Part shown: positions 42,905 to 51,216 of the stretch, piece by piece
Layout of the letters: every line of letters starts with the position of its first letter
Numbering within the stretch: the stretch's first letter is position 1
Assembly (NCBI GenBank): GCA_023418995.1
Contig: JAEZYP010000044.1
Span: 1-64,000 of the forward strand
Origin: Bacillota bacterium
Lineage (GTDB): Bacteria > Bacillota > Clostridia > Oscillospirales > Acutalibacteraceae
Length of the DNA stretch: 64,000 nucleotides
Direction of reading: 5' to 3'
Made by a program: the position numbers and the translations under genes
Notes under the pieces: generated by a model
What the model saw: only the letters and a program-made list of their open reading frames with translations
What the model was told of the DNA's origin: nothing
The model's database searches: none

Positions 42905-43609
42905 ATGAGAATACTGGCAATTGATTCGTCGGCAACCGCCGCCTCCGCTGCACTGGTGGAAGACGGAAAGGTGCTTGGCGAGTTCTATATCAATACCCGG
43001 CTGACACACAGCCAAACGCTGATGCCTATGATCGAGAATGTTTTACGCTGCACGCAAACCAGCTTAAACGATGTGGATTTGTTCGCGGTATCCGCCGGCC
43101 CAGGCTCCTTTACGGGAATCCGCATCGGCGTTGCGAGCGTCAAGGGGCTTGCCATGGCGGAAAACAAACCATGCGTCGGAGTATCCACGCTTGAGGCAAT
43201 GTCCTATAACCTTGAAATCACACAAGGCACGGTTTGCGCGGTGATGGATGCACGTTGTCAGCAGGTTTATAACGCGATATTTCAGGTGGAAAATTTTAAA
43301 TTGGAACGGTTGACTCCGGATCGTGCCCTATCGATAGATTCTCTGGCAGAGGAGTGCAAAAAATATAAAAATCCATTGTATTTTGTTGGAGACGGGGCAA
43401 AATTGTGTTATAATAGTCAATGGTTTAAAGATCATGATGCTATTTTACCACCCGAACCGCTGATTTATCAGCGTGCGTGCGGAGTAGCCAAATCGGCGCA
43501 GAAAGCATATGATTGTGGGGATATTGTTACCCCTGCCGCTTTAATGCCGGTTTATCTGCGCCTGCCCCAAGCGGAACGGGAGTTGAAAAATCGTTTAAAA
43601 GGAGAATAA
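42905..43609 (+). CDS. tsaB: tRNA threonylcarbamoyladenosine protein TsaB
   Basis: A 234-residue ASKHA-fold protein (MRILAIDSSATAASAAL start, SAGPGSFTGIRIGV near 65). TsaB is the non-catalytic partner that holds TsaD for t6A synthesis. The ATG 42905 is chosen because the sequence matches the family from this residue and an AAAGG-type site lies upstream; the frame also reads 15 codons further. It is directly followed by rpiB (3-nt gap). Confidence 0.93.
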   Translation: MRILAIDSSATAASAALVEDGKVLGEFYINTRLTHSQTLMPMIENVLRCTQTSLNDVDLFAVSAGPGSFTGIRIGVASVKGLAMAENKPCVGVSTLEAMSYNLEITQGTVCAVMDARCQQVYNAIFQVENFKLERLTPDRALSIDSLAEECKKYKNPLYFVGDGAKLCYNSQWFKDHDAILPPEPLIYQRACGVAKSAQKAYDCGDIVTPAALMPVYLRLPQAERELKNRLKGE

Positions 43610-43612
43610 AGA

Positions 43613-44056
43613 ATGATTGCGTTAGGATGCGACCACGGCGGATTTTTATTGAAAGAGGCAATCAAGAAATATTTGGAAGCCGGGAAGATTGAATACAAGG
43701 ATTTCGGATCCTTTGATGAGAAATCGATTGATTACGCACCGATTGCCGCAAAGGTTGCTCACAGTGTGATGAACGGCGAAGCTGAAAAGGGAATCCTGTG
43801 CTGCGGTACCGGAATTGGGATGAGTATTGCTGCAAATAAAGTACAGGGAATTCGTGCTTCTGTATGTGACAATGAATTCTGTACCGAAATGACGCGGCGC
43901 CACAACAATTCCAATATTCTGTGTCTGGGCGGTAGGGTCATTAATGAAGAAAAGGCGGTTGCGCTGGCTAAGTTATATCTGGAGACCCCCTATGAGGGCG
44001 GACGCCATCAAAACCGACTGGATGAGATTGCTGCAATTGAACGCGGTGAGCTCTGA
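43613..44056 (+). CDS. rpiB: Ribose-5-phosphate isomerase B
   Basis: A 147-residue RpiB/LacAB-type isomerase: GCDHGGFLLKEAI (residues 4-16), the catalytic region CGTGIGMSIAANK (about 63-75), and RRHNNSNILCLGG. It interconverts ribose-5-P and ribulose-5-P. It is an operon member after tsaB, with an AAAGGAG site at the tsaB end. Confidence 0.95.
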   Translation: MIALGCDHGGFLLKEAIKKYLEAGKIEYKDFGSFDEKSIDYAPIAAKVAHSVMNGEAEKGILCCGTGIGMSIAANKVQGIRASVCDNEFCTEMTRRHNNSNILCLGGRVINEEKAVALAKLYLETPYEGGRHQNRLDEIAAIERGEL

Positions 44057-44112
44057 TAACCGACTCCTCAAAATCATGGATGTAATTAAATAAAATAAAT
44101 GGAGGATGTCAA

Positions 44113-44745
44113 ATGGATCATCAAGTATTTGTTATGGATCACCCGCTCATTCAGCACAAGCTCACTTTTTTGCGCGACATTAATACAGGCTCGAAAGAGT
44201 TTCGTGAGCTTGTCAGTGAAATTGCGATGCTGATGTGCTACGAAGCAACCCGCGACCTGCCGTTGGAGGAAGCAACCATTGAAACTCCGATGGGAGAGGC
44301 AAAAACAAAGGTCATTTCCGGCAGAAAGCTTGCGTTTGTTCCGATTTTAAGGGCAGGACTCGGCATGGTGGACGGTGTTCTGGAAATGGTACCCGCGGCG
44401 AAGGTGGGTCACATCGGCTTATACCGCGACCATGAAACACTTCAGCCGGTCGAATACTACAGCAAGCTTCCGCTCGATATTAACGAGCGCGATGTAATCG
44501 TACTCGACCCGATGCTTGCGACCGGCGGTTCTTCTGTTGACGCGATTACGATTATCAAGCGCAGTCACCCGAAAAGCATTAAGTTCATGTGCATTATCGC
44601 TGCGCCGGAAGGCATTAAGACTCTTACGGAAGCACATCCGGATGTGCAGCTGTATTGTGCCGCGGTGGATGACCATCTCAATGAGATCGGCTATATTGTT
44701 CCGGGTCTCGGCGATGCGGGCGACCGTATTTTTGGTACTTTATAA
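44113..44745 (+). CDS. upp: Uracil phosphoribosyltransferase
   Basis: A 210-residue type I phosphoribosyltransferase making UMP from uracil and PRPP. The PRPP loop VIVLDPMLATGGSSVDAI is near residues 129-146, and GLGDAGDRIFGT closes the C-terminus. GGAGGA precedes the ATG. It often follows rpiB, as here; the operon ends in the terminator at 44761. Confidence 0.96.
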   Translation: MDHQVFVMDHPLIQHKLTFLRDINTGSKEFRELVSEIAMLMCYEATRDLPLEEATIETPMGEAKTKVISGRKLAFVPILRAGLGMVDGVLEMVPAAKVGHIGLYRDHETLQPVEYYSKLPLDINERDVIVLDPMLATGGSSVDAITIIKRSHPKSIKFMCIIAAPEGIKTLTEAHPDVQLYCAAVDDHLNEIGYIVPGLGDAGDRIFGTL

Positions 44746-44760
44746 TCATTAAATGTCATT

Positions 44761-44787
44761 AGGGGCTGTTGCAAAACAGCCCCTTTT
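44761..44787 (+). terminator. Terminator after upp
   Basis: AGGGGCTGTT/AACAGCCCCT with GCAA loop and a T-tail. Confidence 0.9.
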
Positions 44788-44796
44788 CTTATCTAA

Positions 44797-44827
44797 AAAA
44801 GGGCTTGGAATCGTTCCAAGCCCTTTT
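44797..44827. terminator. Second hairpin after upp, bidirectional
   Basis: A perfect 14-bp stem (AAAAGGGCTTGGAA against TTCCAAGCCCTTTT) with TCG loop. It lies between upp (+) and the WYL regulator (-). Confidence 0.8.
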
Positions 44828-44943
44828 ATCAATGGTCTGGTGCAGGTGTCAATAAACTTGCGCTGCTGCCGATTAGCGGGAACAACAAAATAGCACAATA
44901 CTGCTACCATTAGTTTTATGAATACGAGAATAGACTATATGCT

Positions 44944-45876
44944 CTAGTTTTCGTATAAGGTCTCTATAATATGTATTCTGCGCTTCATTTCTGCGCGGAT
45001 ATGGTACGGTTCTAAACACTCGCATTTATCCCCAAAACTGAAAAGAATATCGTAGTAGTATTCGTTCTCTATAAAAGGAAAATGAACAATGTAATGCTCA
45101 TCACCGGCTGGTGAAATGTCTTCATAAGTACAATAATCAAGTATCCTGTCCACGACAGATTTATGAATACGAATTGTGATTTTTGTTTGCATCGTTTCCC
45201 AAATGTCCGCAAAGTCTAAAATTGGTTTTTTATATTCTCGTGGAGTAAAAGTTTCCTCTTGCATTTGCAGGTCAGATATGCGGGATAGTCTGAATAAGCG
45301 AAAATCATTTCTTTCATGACAATACCCTTGCAAATACCAATGACTACTTTTCAATACAAGCTGATACGGCTCGACGGTTCGTATGGTCTTATTTCCGTGG
45401 TGGGCTACATATTCAAACGAAAGCAGACGGCTTTGCTGTAAAGCTGTTTTGATCATTTCTAAATATGGTTGTATGTTCCTGTTACCCATCCACGGACTTA
45501 AATCAATAACAATTTGATTTGCTTTTAATTCAATGTCTTTTGCTCTGTCGGCGGGAATAAAACTTTTGACTTTCGCAAGGGCGTTTACCAGTTCATCACC
45601 CCGTATCATGTTGGAAAGATTGGAAAGTCCCATCAGGATTGCGGAAAGGTCGGCAGTCGAAAAAACCTTTCGATCAATCTTGTATTTCTGCATGATTTCA
45701 AAGCCGCCGCCCACACCCGAAGTTGAGAGCACAGGGATACCCGCCATATTAATCGTGTCTATGTCGCGGTAAATTGTGCGGGGTGAAACTTCAAATAAAT
45801 CTGCTAACTCCTGTGCGCCTATCCGCTCTTTATCAAGGAGTATCATAATTATGCTGACAAGCCTGTCAACTTTCAT
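44944..45876 (-). CDS. WYL-domain transcriptional regulator (YafY-like)
   Basis: A 310-residue regulator with an N-terminal winged helix of the HTH_11 type (about 1-60, RIGAQELADLFEVSPRTIYRDIDT), a linker, and a WYL domain (about 130-300). WYL domains bind small ligands or nucleic-acid signals. It is divergent from the DJ-1/PfpI gene, and a near-perfect palindrome sits between them, so self-regulation and control of that neighbour are likely. The frame extends from a TTG six codons up, but GGAAGGCGG overlaps that start and favours ATG 45876. Confidence 0.9.
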   Translation of the reverse strand: MKVDRLVSIIMILLDKERIGAQELADLFEVSPRTIYRDIDTINMAGIPVLSTSGVGGGFEIMQKYKIDRKVFSTADLSAILMGLSNLSNMIRGDELVNALAKVKSFIPADRAKDIELKANQIVIDLSPWMGNRNIQPYLEMIKTALQQSRLLSFEYVAHHGNKTIRTVEPYQLVLKSSHWYLQGYCHERNDFRLFRLSRISDLQMQEETFTPREYKKPILDFADIWETMQTKITIRIHKSVVDRILDYCTYEDISPAGDEHYIVHFPFIENEYYYDILFSFGDKCECLEPYHIRAEMKRRIHIIETLYEN

Positions 45877-45908
45877 CTGATAGCCGCCTTCCAAAATTTC
45901 TTATTATC

Positions 45909-45937
45909 ATTATAGATTGTTGCCATACAGTTGTCAA
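45909..45937 (-). promoter_or_regulatory. Promoter of the WYL regulator
   Basis: On the minus strand: TTGACA, 17 nt, TATAAT, a fully consensus promoter. Confidence 0.85.
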
Positions 45938-45941
45938 CAAT
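45916..45941. promoter_or_regulatory. Putative operator between WYL and DJ-1/PfpI genes
   Basis: ATTGTTGCCA-TACAGT-TGTCAACAAT, a 10-bp inverted repeat with one mismatch and 6-bp spacer. It covers the spacer and -35 of the WYL promoter and lies just upstream of a TATAAT (45949-45954) for the plus-strand gene. Confidence 0.6.
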
Positions 45942-45998
45942 TACATAGTATAATAAAAAATGTAAAAAAACAATAAAACATGAAAATGGAGGAAAATT

Positions 45999-46637
45999 AT
46001 GTTTACAATCTATGTTTACGTTCTTGATACGTTAGCTGACTGGGAGTTGGGATATGTCACCTCGGAGCTAAATTCCGGTCGATTTTTCAAAAAAGGTGCG
46101 CCAAGTGTATCGCTCAAAACGGTTAGTCGTTCTAAAGATCCAATTCATACAATGGGTGGGCTGACAATCGCGCCCGATTGCTTAATTGATGATATGGTTG
46201 TGAGTGAAACAAGCGTGCTGATATTACCGGGTGCAACTACATGGAACGACCCGAAGCATCGCGCTATTATCGAAAAAGCAAGCGAATTTCTCTCTTTAGG
46301 CGCTACGGTGTGTGCAATCTGCGGGGCTACCGCTGCTCTTGCCAACGCTGGGTTGCTCAATAACCGTCCGCATACCAGTAATGGACCGGGATTTCTTGAA
46401 TTTGCTTCTCCTGATTATAAAGGGCAAAATTTTTATATCGACAAGCCATCTGTAACAGATAACAACCTAATTACGGCAAGTTCCACCGGAGCTTTGCTGT
46501 GGGCGAAACAAATTATTGAGCATTTAGGTGTTTTTGAGCCAAACACACTGAAAGTCTGGTATGAATATTTCAGTACTGGCGAGGCTCAACATTTCTTTGC
46601 TCTCATGCAATCTTTGCCGTCCAGCAATGAAAGCTGA
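45999..46637 (+). CDS. DJ-1/PfpI-family protein
   Basis: A 212-residue flavodoxin-like class I GATase-fold protein. The nucleophile-elbow region VCAICGATAAL is at about residues 104-114 (Cys108 probable nucleophile), with an upstream VLILPGATTW strand. Such proteins can be glyoxalases, deglycases, peptidases or amidotransferases; here the function is not determinable. It is divergent from the WYL regulator and probably its target. GGAGG precedes the ATG. It is followed by 218 bp with no intact gene. Confidence 0.82.
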   Translation: MFTIYVYVLDTLADWELGYVTSELNSGRFFKKGAPSVSLKTVSRSKDPIHTMGGLTIAPDCLIDDMVVSETSVLILPGATTWNDPKHRAIIEKASEFLSLGATVCAICGATAALANAGLLNNRPHTSNGPGFLEFASPDYKGQNFYIDKPSVTDNNLITASSTGALLWAKQIIEHLGVFEPNTLKVWYEYFSTGEAQHFFALMQSLPSSNES

Positions 46638-46647
46638 TCTATCTTTG

Positions 46648-46747
46648 TCATAAACAGGACGGAGACATAGACCATATGGGACGCCGGATAAACAATCTTG
46701 AAATTATCCGCCGTGCAAAGCGGAAAGAAATGTTGCTCGGTGGATAG
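46648..46747 (+). pseudogene. Possible degenerate gene remnant
   Basis: An open stretch of about 33 codons without a ribosome site ends in a basic, helix-forming sequence (MGRRINNLEIIRRAKRKEMLLGG) and a stop. It looks like the tail of a mobile-element or regulator gene, but I cannot assign it, and it may be chance. Confidence 0.2.
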
Positions 46748-46796
46748 TTAGTAGTGCCCGAATATAGTTCTAACCAATGAACAGCGGTTTAAAAAA

Positions 46797-46831
46797 CAGA
46801 AAGAGCTTGGAATTGTTTCAAGCTCTTTCTG
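46797..46831. terminator. Terminator between convergent genes
   Basis: CAGAAAGAGCTTG/CAAGCTCTTTCTG, a perfect 13-bp stem extended by two or three weak pairs. It serves the DUF4380 gene on the minus strand and possibly the DJ-1 gene. Confidence 0.75.
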
Positions 46832-46855
46832 TTCTTAGTGTAAAGATGAACAGTT

Positions 46856-47791
46856 TTATTTTAGACAGCTGATATATTTATCAATTGCGCCGTCCTCCTC
46901 TGGAAGCGGTTGACTGCCTGTCTTAAACAGGCTTAAATTCTCCACATGGCGGATTCCTTCACCCTGCTCTAATGTATAGAGCGGACTTAACGTCTGCATT
47001 TCCACATAGTCCTTGCATACGTAAGTCTCATAGGAGCATCCGCAGTCGGGGTATTGCGCAAAGGAATTATGGACATAGCGTTTTACCACGGTGTAGTCGC
47101 CGTTATAGTAGGAAGCGCAGCCCAGAATATTATTTAAGCCTAGCTTTAAAGGAGCTTCCTGGCTGGAGTCATGCCGCACCTTTACGTATTTATTTGTGAT
47201 GGAAATGCGGTCATCCTGAATATCGGTGTAAGGCCAAACCGTCAGAATACGGTTTGGAACAAGCATATTGTTGTTATCCCGATTTTGCGGAACAATCTCC
47301 ATTCCGCCGCCCTTCATCATGGTAATTGCCGACAAAGCGCAGACTTGCCTGTCCTTCGAGCAGTTCTTTGCGCTGTGAACGACCATAATGTCCGTGGTGC
47401 CATCGCTCATGAGTATTTCCATACTAATCTGCATCTCATTGTGCTTCTGCTTTGCGGGTGTAAATGTGACTCCTCCCGGAATGATCCCGTAGACTACCGG
47501 ATCATTGTCCGGGTAATAGGTCTCCGGCATACGCTCAGGGTACAGCCACACGCGGTGTCCGCCGTAGCAGTAAAAGGCGGTGTCTTTGCCGTACCTTTCT
47601 ATAATTTTTGAATCCTGACTTACATACTTTCTTTCCAGATCATTGTAAAAGACATTCTCTTCGTTCATATACCCAAGTCGAATAATTCTTGGTCCGCAAT
47701 CTATTGTAACAACAATATCGATCACACGGTTGCTCATTTGCAGACATTTGCCGTAGTTTTCATATTCTATCTCTTTTATTTCAATAGACAA
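46856..47791 (-). CDS. DUF4380 protein, galactose-mutarotase-like fold
   Basis: A 311-residue, mostly beta-rich protein resembling DUF4380, a group with a mutarotase-like sandwich. Characteristic pieces are SNRVIDIVVTIDCGPRIIRLGYM (about 20-42) and GGHRVWLYPERMP (about 77-89), both typical of the fold. It probably binds a sugar; the substrate is unknown. The start is TTG with a GGATGGG site. It is alone on the minus strand, before tmcAL in transcription order but after it in gene order. Confidence 0.65.
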   Translation of the reverse strand: MSIEIKEIEYENYGKCLQMSNRVIDIVVTIDCGPRIIRLGYMNEENVFYNDLERKYVSQDSKIIERYGKDTAFYCYGGHRVWLYPERMPETYYPDNDPVVYGIIPGGVTFTPAKQKHNEMQISMEILMSDGTTDIMVVHSAKNCSKDRQVCALSAITMMKGGGMEIVPQNRDNNNMLVPNRILTVWPYTDIQDDRISITNKYVKVRHDSSQEAPLKLGLNNILGCASYYNGDYTVVKRYVHNSFAQYPDCGCSYETYVCKDYVEMQTLSPLYTLEQGEGIRHVENLSLFKTGSQPLPEEDGAIDKYISCLK

Positions 47792-47818
47792 ATTGAACCC
47801 ATCCTTTCAGCCGAAGGG

Positions 47819-49012
47819 CTAAATAGATATAATACCCGTTGTCAGATCAAGGCCGCAGGGGGAGGGAACCGGCATACACAGGGCAAAAAGGTCGGTTGAT
47901 TTTCCCTCTAATTCAACCATATTTTTTGATTTTCTGTCAAGAGATAAAATATCCGATGAATTGGTAATTATAGGCAGTTTTGTAGTCGATTTTGCCGTAT
48001 GGAGGATTTCTTTACCTCTGGAGTTGAAGCCAATAACCCGAAGATAGGGTGGAAGCCCTTCTCCTGCCGCGGCGCTGAGGTTTAAGAATGCAGACAGGAT
48101 GATTCTCCTGATCCGCGCGTGGGTATAGCGCTTGGATTTTACAAGATCGTATAGCTCCCCCAGCGAAGTCGCACTACGGACAGCGGAATAAATGCGGTTT
48201 TCGAGACCTTCTCCCACATCGGGAAAAGACAGAAGTTGGTTTGGCTCCAGACGCCTGAGACCTGCGAGAACAGCACGTTCAATCCGCAGAATCGACGCGG
48301 GCGCTCTGCCGGATTGCAATTCCTGCGTTAGAACGTCAGCGGCGGGTTTCGGCATAAATTCAGAGCATTCGCAGTTTGTTTGAATCAATTTTCGGATATA
48401 GGAGGCAGAAGCAATCCCGCTCTGAGGCGTTAATCCATTGTGTCCGGCTCCAACCCGATTTACAGTAAACGGACTTATTTTTGAATCTAATCGATGTAAA
48501 GCCTTTAGGTATTCAATTCCTAGAATGTTATTGGGCTCCGCTAAAAGCAAGGCCTTCGTTTCTCCAAAATGACTTGCAATTGCGGCTTGCCTAGCCCGCG
48601 CAAAGGTTACGCCCCGTTTCAGTTCGCGGTGCAGTTCCCCGCGAAAATCATGGGAAAGCAGTGCCTGGGCAACCTCCTGCAGCTCTTTGATATTTCCGCA
48701 TTCGCTCCCGAAGCCAAGCAAGTCGACTCCGAGCGCATCCAGAAGCGAAACAGAGCCGTACGCAAATTTTTCCGCACCGGCCAGCGCCCAGGGAAGTGGA
48801 AGCTCAATGACCAGGTCGACCCCGCAAAGAAGCGCCTGTCTGGTTCTGGCCCATTTTGAAAGAATGGCAGGTTCACCGCGCTGTACGAAATTACCGCTCA
48901 TAGCCGCCACGACATGGGTTGCCCCCGCTAGACGAATCTGTTTAATCAGCGCGGCATGTCCAAGATGAAATGGATTATATTCTGAAACGATTCCAGCTAT
49001 CAGCATTTTCAC
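47819..49012 (-). CDS. tmcAL: tRNA(Met) cytidine acetate ligase TmcAL
   Basis: A 397-residue nucleotidyltransferase-fold protein (YlbM family). The ATP site HxGH appears in SEYNPFHLGHAALI (about 10-23). TmcAL activates acetate with ATP and acetylates the wobble C34 of elongator tRNA(Met). The GTG start at 49012 has AGGAG 6 nt upstream; the ATG two codons later has no better site. It is divergent from ackA, an order common in Clostridia that places two acetate-related genes together. Confidence 0.9.
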   Translation of the reverse strand: MKMLIAGIVSEYNPFHLGHAALIKQIRLAGATHVVAAMSGNFVQRGEPAILSKWARTRQALLCGVDLVIELPLPWALAGAEKFAYGSVSLLDALGVDLLGFGSECGNIKELQEVAQALLSHDFRGELHRELKRGVTFARARQAAIASHFGETKALLLAEPNNILGIEYLKALHRLDSKISPFTVNRVGAGHNGLTPQSGIASASYIRKLIQTNCECSEFMPKPAADVLTQELQSGRAPASILRIERAVLAGLRRLEPNQLLSFPDVGEGLENRIYSAVRSATSLGELYDLVKSKRYTHARIRRIILSAFLNLSAAAGEGLPPYLRVIGFNSRGKEILHTAKSTTKLPIITNSSDILSLDRKSKNMVELEGKSTDLFALCMPVPSPCGLDLTTGIISI

Positions 49013-49215
49013 AATAAACTCCTTGAATTTAGTTTGTTTATGTACTATTATAATATACAGGAATCCTAAAGCTGTTTCAATGGCAGCTTAGGTATATTTT
49101 TTTGATACTAAAATACTTTATTCCAATATTTTTCCTTGGCGCAGGTGCTATGATGAATGAGGTCATTTTTATTTGGAAATAGTATAAATGCAAACTGATT
49201 AGGAGGAAAACAGCA

Positions 49216-50469
49216 TTGAAGATTTTGGTCATTAATGCGGGCAGCTCTTCGCTGAAATATCAGCTGATCGATATGGACACGGAAGCGATGATCGCAAAAG
49301 GAAACTGTGAAAGAATAGGAATTGAAGGCGGAACATTCAGCCACAAAACTGCGGATGGTCGCCACAAAGACAAAAAAGTAATGATGGCGAACCATACGGA
49401 TGCCTTTAAACTGGTAACCGCCGCTTTGATAGATAAAGAGGTCGGTGTTATTTCCGACCTTTCTGAAGTTACCGCAATTGGTCACCGTGTGGCGCAGGGC
49501 GGAGCCATATTCCATAAATCCCTTTACATCAACGAAGATGTAATTGAAGGCATTAAAAGCCTCATCCCACTGGCTCCTCTTCATAACGGTCCGGAGCTGC
49601 AGGGGATTCTTGCGTGCCGCGATGTTTTTGGCACGGATGTTCCAGAGTGCGTTGTATTCGATACGTCCTTCCATTCCACAATGCCGCCAAAGGCATATAT
49701 GTTTTCGATTCCATATGAATATTATGAGAAATATAAAATCCGCCGCTACGGCTTCCACGGTACATCTCACCGTTATGTCAGCAACCATTGCGCACATTTG
49801 ATGCATCAGCCGCTGGAAGATATCAATATGATTACCTGCCATCTTGGTAACGGTTCTTCTATCGCAGCCATAAAGGGCGGACAGGTTATCGATACCAGCA
49901 TGGGTCTGACTCCGCTTGACGGGTTCATGATGGGAACCCGTTCCGGTTCTCTGGATCCCTCCGTTGTCACTTTCATTATGGAAAAGGAAAAACTGACTCC
50001 GGCGCAGATGGATGATATTCTGAATAAGAAATCCGGTCTTATTGGTATTTCCGGTTTCAGCGATGACCGTGATGTAACAAAGGCGGAAATCAAAGGCGAC
50101 CCGAAAGCGATTCTTGCCCATGAAATGCTCATTTATCAAATTGTTAAGTATATCGGCGCTTATGCCGCCGCGATGAACGGCGTAAACGCAATTGTATTTA
50201 CTGCCGGTTTGGGTGAAAATCAGGCTCATCTGCGCTACGGGATCTGCCGTGGTCTCAAATATCTCGGCCTGAAAATAGACGCGGAGCAGAACGACAAGAT
50301 GGTGTCCGGCGCGGAGGGCAAAATCTCCACCTTCGATTCTCAGGTTGCCGTTTATGTTGTTCCTACCAATGAAGAGCTTGTAATTGCCCGCGACACCAAA
50401 GAGATTGTGGAGAAGCTGAATTACGCCTCAACAGAGGACAAGACCGTCGTTGACCTCGAAGATATTTGA
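49216..50469 (+). CDS. ackA: Acetate kinase
   Basis: A 417-residue ASKHA enzyme producing ATP and acetate from acetyl phosphate. VINAGSSSLKYQL at residues 5-17, HRVAQGG near 92, the FDTSFHSTMP region near 150, and GTRSGSLDPS near 240 are all present. The start is TTG with AGGAGG 9 nt upstream. No pta is adjacent. The gene is followed by a strong terminator. Confidence 0.97.
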   Translation: MKILVINAGSSSLKYQLIDMDTEAMIAKGNCERIGIEGGTFSHKTADGRHKDKKVMMANHTDAFKLVTAALIDKEVGVISDLSEVTAIGHRVAQGGAIFHKSLYINEDVIEGIKSLIPLAPLHNGPELQGILACRDVFGTDVPECVVFDTSFHSTMPPKAYMFSIPYEYYEKYKIRRYGFHGTSHRYVSNHCAHLMHQPLEDINMITCHLGNGSSIAAIKGGQVIDTSMGLTPLDGFMMGTRSGSLDPSVVTFIMEKEKLTPAQMDDILNKKSGLIGISGFSDDRDVTKAEIKGDPKAILAHEMLIYQIVKYIGAYAAAMNGVNAIVFTAGLGENQAHLRYGICRGLKYLGLKIDAEQNDKMVSGAEGKISTFDSQVAVYVVPTNEELVIARDTKEIVEKLNYASTEDKTVVDLEDI

Positions 50470-50497
50470 AATTATCCGTTTGGACGAACATGATATT

Positions 50498-50535
50498 AGC
50501 CATATGAAAGTAGTTACTTTCATATGGCTTTTTTG
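50498..50535 (+). terminator. Terminator of ackA
   Basis: A long A/T-rich perfect stem around AGCCATATGAAAG/CTTTCATATGGCT with a 4-6-nt loop, followed by TTTTTT. Confidence 0.88.
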
Positions 50536-50543
50536 TGCGACAA

Positions 50544-50570
50544 AAGGGATGCGCCGTAGGCGCATCCCTT
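50544..50570 (-). terminator. Terminator of the V-type ATPase operon
   Basis: A perfect 12-bp stem (AAGGGATGCGCC/GGCGCATCCCTT) with GTA loop, overlapping the atpD stop codon, with TTTT following on the minus strand. Confidence 0.85.
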
Positions 50571-51186
50571 ACTGTTTATTGATTTTTTGACGCTTGATGA
50601 CCTTCAGGCGAGAAAATTCTTCTCTGTCTTTTTCTTCCAGCGCATCTGTAATAAACTTTACCGTGGCTTCAAAACGAGGAATCATAATGTTCTTCAAGGC
50701 GTTCGCTCTTTTTTGGGTCTTTTTAATCGCGTCGGCGAGCCGGTAAACGCTGTTTTCCACTTCGGCAAGCTCCGCGGTAAGCCGCTTTACTTCCGTAAAT
50801 TTCAAATAAGCATTGTCCAGAATAATGTTGGTGGAATCCAGACCGAACGGCACCGGAATATTTTCGGAGTCAAGCGAAACCATCGGAATTTCCACTCCCA
50901 TTACACTGCGATAGGCAACGTTGAGTCCGTGGTCGACCGGTACCGTACGCGAAAGTTCATCGCAGATACCAAGTGTGATGTTCGCTCTTTGAAGCGCGGC
51001 GTACGCTTCCTCGTAGGTTTGATCAATTTTATCCTGAATTTTGGCAGCCCTGCCGATCAAAGTCATCATTTCACGGATTAATATATTACGCTTCCGATCC
51101 AGCAACTCAAACCCCGACCGCGAAAGCTCCAACGTTTTTTTGATTGCGAGCAGATTTCCTTTGGTAGGGACGATCTGATCACTCAT
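50569..51186 (-). CDS. atpD: V-type ATPase subunit D
   Basis: A 205-residue coiled-coil protein of the V/A-ATPase D family. It is the central rotor shaft inside the A3B3 hexamer. The N-terminal helix (VPTKGNLLAIKKTLELSRSGFELLDRKR) and the C-terminal basic helix (RRANALKNIMIPRF-type) match the family. It is the last gene of the operon. GGAGGTGAG precedes the ATG. Confidence 0.92.
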   Translation of the reverse strand: MSDQIVPTKGNLLAIKKTLELSRSGFELLDRKRNILIREMMTLIGRAAKIQDKIDQTYEEAYAALQRANITLGICDELSRTVPVDHGLNVAYRSVMGVEIPMVSLDSENIPVPFGLDSTNIILDNAYLKFTEVKRLTAELAEVENSVYRLADAIKKTQKRANALKNIMIPRFEATVKFITDALEEKDREEFSRLKVIKRQKINKQ

Positions 51187-51216
51187 TATGGCTCACCTCC
51201 TCCGGATTTGTGTTTT

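Noticed and set aside
49108..50229. Open reading frame of 373 codons on the minus strand over ackA
   Set aside because: It lies entirely antisense to a well-conserved acetate kinase, has no ribosome site, and its translation looks like a shadow frame.
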